A stretch of 9,571 nucleotides of DNA. It comes from Balneolaceae bacterium. Lineage in GTDB: Bacteria > Bacteroidota > Rhodothermia > Balneolales > Balneolaceae. Made by a program: the position numbers and the translations under genes. The DNA is taken from contig JAASTO010000090.1 of the NCBI GenBank assembly GCA_021767245.1, positions 1-9,571 of the forward strand, in the 5' to 3' direction. Shown in pieces: positions 6,549 through 9,571 of this stretch (positions are counted from its first letter, which is position 1; each line of letters opens with the position of its first letter). The notes under the pieces were generated by a model. It had not been told where the DNA came from, made no database searches, and saw only the letters and a list, made by a program, of their open reading frames with translations.

Positions 6549-7166
6549 ATGATCAGATCACTTACTTCAGCATTAGCGATCATACTTGTGATCAGCTTTG
6601 GGGTTCAGGCACAGCACAACCATGAAAGTTCTGTGCATTCACAATATTCAGGTCAACAGGAACAGCCCATAAAGTCACTTACATCTGATGATATTCGGGG
6701 TCTTAAGGCCGGGGCAGGCACCCCTTTTAACGGAATGGCCAAACCGGCAGAACTTAATGGTTACCCCGGTCCAAGGCATGTTCTTGATGCCTACGAAGCA
6801 GGTGAATTTGAGCTCACCGAGGATCAACTAAATATCATTCAGAAATTATTTGATGATATGCAGCAAACAGCGATTCCACTTGGGGAAAAGATCATAGCAT
6901 TGGAAACAGAGATCGATCACGCATTTAAAGACAAAAACGTAACCGATGATTCATTAAAGGATCTCATTGATAAAAGTGCTGAGATCTATGCTGAATTACG
7001 GTACACGCACCTGAAAACCCACCTGCAAATGGTCTCAATTTTGACCGATGAGCAGGTGCAGCATTATAATGAATTACGCGGCTATACCACCAAGGATCTA
7101 TGTGAAAACATTCCCACAGGCCATGACCCTGAGATGTGGAAAAAACACAATGGATGCGAATACTGA
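6549..7166 (+). CDS. Secreted Spy/CpxP-like periplasmic protein (LTxxQ family)
   Basis: The 205-residue protein has a clear signal peptide: hydrophobic segment 5-19 and VQA before Gln22. The mature protein is predicted almost wholly helical. It carries two LTxxQ motifs, LTEDQ at 89-93 and LTDEQ at 165-169, spaced as in Spy, CpxP and the metal-sensing ZraP/CnrX relatives, with long amphipathic helices between them (92-175). Such proteins act in the periplasm as ATP-independent chaperones or as metal or envelope-stress sensors. The mature N-terminus has histidines (H23, H25, H30) and the C-terminus holds GHDPEMWKKHNGCEY with two further His and a Cys, so metal binding is possible. AELNGYPGPRHVLDAY (67-82) looks conserved in relatives from the same phylum. 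It has its own putative promoter and converges with the rlpA-like gene, 25 bases away. The specific role is not known. Confidence 0.72.
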   Translation: MIRSLTSALAIILVISFGVQAQHNHESSVHSQYSGQQEQPIKSLTSDDIRGLKAGAGTPFNGMAKPAELNGYPGPRHVLDAYEAGEFELTEDQLNIIQKLFDDMQQTAIPLGEKIIALETEIDHAFKDKNVTDDSLKDLIDKSAEIYAELRYTHLKTHLQMVSILTDEQVQHYNELRGYTTKDLCENIPTGHDPEMWKKHNGCEY

Positions 7167-7191
7167 TCTTTGTAAAGCAATACTGCTGATA

Positions 7192-7626
7192 TTAACGGCA
7201 ACTCAGGTCTTCGGGAAGTTCCGAATCTCCAGCTTCGATCAGATAAAGCTCAACATCTGCCAGACCGGTAGTTAGAATTCCGATCTCCCTGGCTGCTTTG
7301 CGAGAAAGGTCGATCACACGGCCCTCAACAAATGGCCCCCGATTATTGATCCGTACGATCACACTTTCACCGTTATCCAGGTTTTTTACCCCTACCACTG
7401 TATTGAACGGAAGCCTCTTGTGAGCCGCCGTTAACGACTCCATATCATAGATCTCACCACTGGCAGTTTGTGAGCCATGATAATCCTCACCGTACCAGCT
7501 GGCGATTCCCGTTTGTATGAGACAGCCTTGCAATTCATCATCCCCGTTCAACATATCACAAGATGAGGTTACAAAAAGGGAGCAAAAAAGCAGGAACAGT
7601 CCAACGGATTTATAATTCAGGATCAT
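7192..7626 (-). CDS. rlpA: RlpA-like lipoprotein, double-psi beta-barrel only, catalytic Asp replaced by Asn
   Basis: I chose the start at 7626 because it gives a lipoprotein signal: MILNYKS, a hydrophobic core, then VTSSC with Cys23 as the probable lipidated residue. The open frame extends 16 codons further to an ATG at 7674, which would bury the signal. The 144-residue protein is the RlpA barrel: TGIASWYGEDYHGSQTASGE (39-58), LTAAHKRLPF (65-74), NGESVIVRINNRGPF (85-99), and RVIDLSRKAAREIG (103-116). RlpA proteins are envelope lipoproteins that bind peptidoglycan, often at the septum; P. aeruginosa RlpA cleaves glycan strands lacking stem peptides. His69 of TAAH is kept, but the INDRGPF aspartate thought to be catalytic is Asn95 here. 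There is no SPOR domain. It probably binds or weakly processes wall rather than acting as a normal lytic transglycosylase. Confidence 0.87.
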   Translation of the reverse strand: MILNYKSVGLFLLFCSLFVTSSCDMLNGDDELQGCLIQTGIASWYGEDYHGSQTASGEIYDMESLTAAHKRLPFNTVVGVKNLDNGESVIVRINNRGPFVEGRVIDLSRKAAREIGILTTGLADVELYLIEAGDSELPEDLSCR

Positions 7627-7675
7627 ACATTTCAATTGTTGTAATACACTCACTTTTATTGACACGGAAGTCAAA

Positions 7676-7762
7676 TGTTCCTGAATAGCGACCCTATTGT
7701 ATTTTAGTTTAAAATTGAAGTATTTATGGGTGTAATGAAATTATGGGTGCATTACAGGAACA
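7676..7762. repeat. 8-bp inverted repeat enclosing smaller dyads
   Basis: TGTTCCTG (7676-7683) and CAGGAACA (7755-7762) are perfect complements 71 bases apart. Between them lie smaller dyads: AATAG/CTATT (7684-7698) and ATTTTA/TAAAAT (7701-7715, 3-base loop). The segment lies between the divergent rlpA-like and DUF1800 genes. It could be an operator region, a long hairpin in RNA, or chance in AT-rich sequence. Confidence 0.35.
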
Positions 7763-7771
7763 AAATGGGTA
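7726..7771 (+). repeat. Three short direct repeats (ATGGGTG/A) with an embedded dyad
   Basis: ATGGGTG occurs at 7726-7732 and 7743-7749, and ATGGGTA at 7765-7771; the first six bases are identical in all three, and starts are 17 and 22 bases apart. The first two copies are overlapped or abutted by a perfect 7-base inverted repeat, TGTAATG (7731-7737) and CATTACA (7750-7756). The arrangement resembles an iterated protein-binding site for one or both flanking genes, but no regulator can be named from the sequence. Confidence 0.4.
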
Positions 7772-7817
7772 CAACTGATCTTTAAGCTGTTATCGGTTGG
7801 AAAATATTTATCGTGAA

Positions 7818-7872
7818 ACACCTGTGCCCTGCCTCCTCAGGTGTATTATGGCTATCTAGAATATGAGATAGC
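7818..7872 (+). other. Tandem hairpins upstream of DUF1800 (possible structured leader)
   Basis: Two perfect 7-base stems lie one after the other: ACACCTG/CAGGTGT (7818-7824 and 7838-7844, 13-base loop) and GCTATCT/AGATAGC (7851-7857 and 7866-7872, 8-base loop). A run of six T follows at 7879-7884, a few bases after the second stem and 26 bases before the DUF1800 ATG. This could be a folded 5' leader or a weak attenuator. I do not recognise a known riboswitch. Confidence 0.35.
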
Positions 7873-7910
7873 AAAGAATTTTTTATACGGTCAATCTCAG
7901 ACACACACAT

Positions 7911-9443
7911 ATGGTTGAACATATCGCTGAAGATAATCTTACCATCGAAAGAGAGGAATATCTTCACTTTCAGGCTTATTTGGATAGCATCAGTGCAAAA
8001 GGACAGAACACAACACTTTCGCCCTTTCAACCCGGAACGGCTATGACCTGGAACAGGCAACGTGCCGCCCACCTGTTGAGAAGAATCGGCTACGGAGCGC
8101 ATGTCGATCGCATTGATGAGATATTACAACTTACACCTTCACAAGCTGTAGATCTTATCATTCAGGAATCTATAAATGCTCCTTTGCCACCGGCTCCTTC
8201 CTGGATCGACGAAACTCCTCCTTATCCATTTGACGGCTCATATTCCCAGGCCAATAATGTCCGATCAGCGGAATTCAAGATCTCATGGACGGATGAAATG
8301 CGCAAAGTACCTCTCAGGGAACGCCTGGCTTTCTTTTGGCGAAACCATTTTGTGGTTGGCTCCAACAACGACATTTTTGCACCGCTTTGGTACCGATATA
8401 TGAATGTGATCCGTACCCACACATTCGGAAATTTTAAGGATTTCTGTAAAGCTATAGGTATCGATCATGCCATGTTGATCTACCTGGATGGGCAACATAA
8501 TTCGCGTTATAACGACAAACCTCAGGAAAACTATGCCCGTGAATTTCTTGAGTTATTTACCATGGGCATAAAGAATAAGAATGGTGACCTGAACTATTCA
8601 CAAGCAGATATTACAAATCTGGCCAAAGCCTTTTCCGGTTACAGTGTCAGATTAAGGCCGGAATTTGAAGTCGTTTTCTCTCAGGACCGGTTTTATGATG
8701 AGGATAAGACCATACTTGGTCGCACCGGTAACTTTAATTACGAGCAAGCAATAGATCTGATCTTTGAGGAACGAACCGAGGAGATCGCCTATCATATCTG
8801 CAAAAAGATCTATCGATATTTTGTTTATGAAGGAGTCAACGAATCGATAGTCGATGAACTTGCATCTATTTTCATAAACTCAAACTTTGAGATCCTTCCG
8901 GTGATTACCACGCTGTTAAAAAGTGAGCATTTTTTCGATCCCGAGTTCATTGGATGCAAGATCAAGAGTCCGCTCGAATTCCTGAACACCCTTTATGTTG
9001 AAACGGGGGTTGAACCTGATGACTCGCTAAAAGACAATCAACGAATGTGGTTACTTGATCTTGAACAGGATCCGTTTGATGTGCCTAATGTTGCCGGTTG
9101 GCCGGGTTACAGGCTATGGCTAAGTAATACAACGATCACAGAAAGGTGGAGTATATCAGAACGAACATTCACTCATGTTTCAGGCAGTTATGAAGTAGAT
9201 GTGATTGATCTGGCCAAAAAGGTAGCCGGCGAAGACGTCAATGATCCTGCATTATTAGCCCGGCACCTGGCAGAGTATTTCATCCCTGTTCCATTACCCG
9301 AAGACGAAACTGCTGACCATAAGACGCTTTTGCTTGATGGTGACCCCGAGTATTTGTGGTCAATAGACAGAAGTAACGCAGACGGCAATATTCGCAATTT
9401 CATCCAATATTTGCGCAAGCTACCTGAATACAACCTCTTTTAA
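7911..9443 (+). CDS. DUF1800 family protein
   Basis: The 510 residues cover the full DUF1800 family. Family blocks in order are NRQRAAHLLRRIGYG at 48-62, PLRERLAFFWRNHF at 134-147, GNFKDFCKAIGIDHAMLIYLDG split over 173-194, ENYAREFLELFTMGI at 206-220, a YSQADITNLAKAFSGY block at 229-244, and DVPNVAGWPGYRLWL near 390-404. The biochemical role is unknown. DUF1800 genes commonly sit directly before DUF1501 genes in Bacteroidota, Planctomycetota and others, as here (11-base gap). No signal peptide or membrane segment is visible. The frame is closed by a TAG at 7869-7871 and holds no upstream ATG, so a missed signal is unlikely. The first 44 residues are acidic and precede the usual domain start; ATG 8043 (Met45) is an alternative start that would give a typical short N-terminus. 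The upstream region is rich in dyads. Confidence 0.9.
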   Translation: MVEHIAEDNLTIEREEYLHFQAYLDSISAKGQNTTLSPFQPGTAMTWNRQRAAHLLRRIGYGAHVDRIDEILQLTPSQAVDLIIQESINAPLPPAPSWIDETPPYPFDGSYSQANNVRSAEFKISWTDEMRKVPLRERLAFFWRNHFVVGSNNDIFAPLWYRYMNVIRTHTFGNFKDFCKAIGIDHAMLIYLDGQHNSRYNDKPQENYAREFLELFTMGIKNKNGDLNYSQADITNLAKAFSGYSVRLRPEFEVVFSQDRFYDEDKTILGRTGNFNYEQAIDLIFEERTEEIAYHICKKIYRYFVYEGVNESIVDELASIFINSNFEILPVITTLLKSEHFFDPEFIGCKIKSPLEFLNTLYVETGVEPDDSLKDNQRMWLLDLEQDPFDVPNVAGWPGYRLWLSNTTITERWSISERTFTHVSGSYEVDVIDLAKKVAGEDVNDPALLARHLAEYFIPVPLPEDETADHKTLLLDGDPEYLWSIDRSNADGNIRNFIQYLRKLPEYNLF

Positions 9444-9454
9444 TCTAACAGATC

Positions 9455-9571
9455 ATGGACCGCATAAAAGGCACTTCACTCAAAGACGGAATTCATCACG
9501 ACCATCACCATGATCTGTGCAGCCGAAGGGATTTCCTCTCGCGCTTAGGGTTATTTGCAACCGGCAGTGCC
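9455..9571 (+). CDS. DUF1501 family protein, N-terminus with Tat signal, cut by window edge
   Basis: Only 39 residues are visible. They contain a twin-arginine signal: SRRDFLSRLGLFATGSA (23-39), with Arg24-Arg25 followed by Phe27-Leu28 and the beginning of a mildly hydrophobic stretch, so the protein should be exported folded. An unusual His-rich segment (five His within 14-19) and Cys22 lie just ahead of the arginines. The call of DUF1501 rests on this Tat start together with the position 11 bases after DUF1800, the standard partner; the domain itself lies outside the window. DUF1501 belongs to the alkaline phosphatase/sulfatase-like superfamily, so a metal-dependent hydrolase fold is expected. 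Another Tat substrate cannot be fully excluded. Confidence 0.75.
   Translation, partial: MDRIKGTSLKDGIHHDHHHDLCSRRDFLSRLGLFATGSA

Noticed and set aside
7167..7191. Bidirectional terminator between the convergent Spy-like and RlpA-like genes
   Set aside because: Only a 4-base CTTT/AAAG dyad and a repeated ATACTG are present, with no adequate stem or T-run.
7627..7674. N-terminal 16-residue extension of the RlpA-like protein from the ATG at 7674
   Set aside because: It would place a polar segment ahead of a clear lipoprotein signal; the ATG at 7626 gives a normal signal and lipidation cysteine.
7851..7884. Hairpin followed by TTTTTT as a true rho-independent terminator
   Set aside because: The T-run starts 6 bases after the stem and the stem is only 7 bases, so it is weak as a terminator; it is kept only as a possible leader structure.
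7782..8102. 106-codon minus-strand frame over the DUF1800 start and leader
   Set aside because: It overlaps the DUF1800 coding region and the hairpin-rich gap; the translation shows no domain and no start signal.

Overview
The window is an ordinary-looking chromosomal stretch of moderate GC, densely coding on both strands. It most likely comes from the Bacteroidota/Balneolota/Rhodothermota (FCB) side of the bacterial tree; Balneolota is my best guess. The evidence for this is the gene content (DPP-IV peptidase, YiiD_C-type hot-dog protein, Spy-like protein with the AELNGYPGPRHVL stretch, DUF1800-DUF1501 pair), almost no Shine-Dalgarno sequences, and three exact matches to the Bacteroidota -7 promoter element TAnnTTTG in intergenic gaps. 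I see no RNA genes, mobile elements, CRISPR arrays or phage genes.

Left part (1-4210, all on the minus strand). Read in the direction of transcription: a stand-alone YiiD_C-type hot-dog protein (thioesterase or malonyl-ACP decarboxylase-like), pyrC (dihydroorotase), tsaB (tRNA t6A synthesis, overlapping pyrC by 14 bases), accD (acetyl-CoA carboxylase beta subunit), a hairpin terminator, then the N-terminal third of a secreted dipeptidyl peptidase IV that runs off the left edge. pyrC has a near-perfect Bacteroidota-type promoter, so pyrC-tsaB-accD is probably one housekeeping operon joining pyrimidine synthesis, tRNA modification and fatty-acid initiation.

Middle (4211-7166, plus strand). A divergent promoter gap leads to xseA (exonuclease VII large subunit, with no xseB beside it), then a YoaP-like two-domain protein whose acetyl-CoA loop and thioredoxin-type cysteine both look lost, then a secreted Spy/CpxP-like protein with two LTxxQ motifs and its own promoter.

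Right part (7192-9571). A minus-strand RlpA-type lipoprotein, reduced to one double-psi barrel and with Asn where the catalytic Asp normally sits, is separated by a gap rich in dyads and short repeats from a plus-strand DUF1800 gene. A DUF1501 gene starts 11 bases later and runs off the right edge. The DUF1501 protein carries a clear twin-arginine signal while DUF1800 has no signal of its own, which suggests possible co-export as a complex.

Nothing here is clearly a new defence or mobile system. The points most worth following are the zinc-less AccD, the catalytically suspect RlpA and YoaP-like proteins, and the DUF1800/DUF1501 locus with its structured upstream region.
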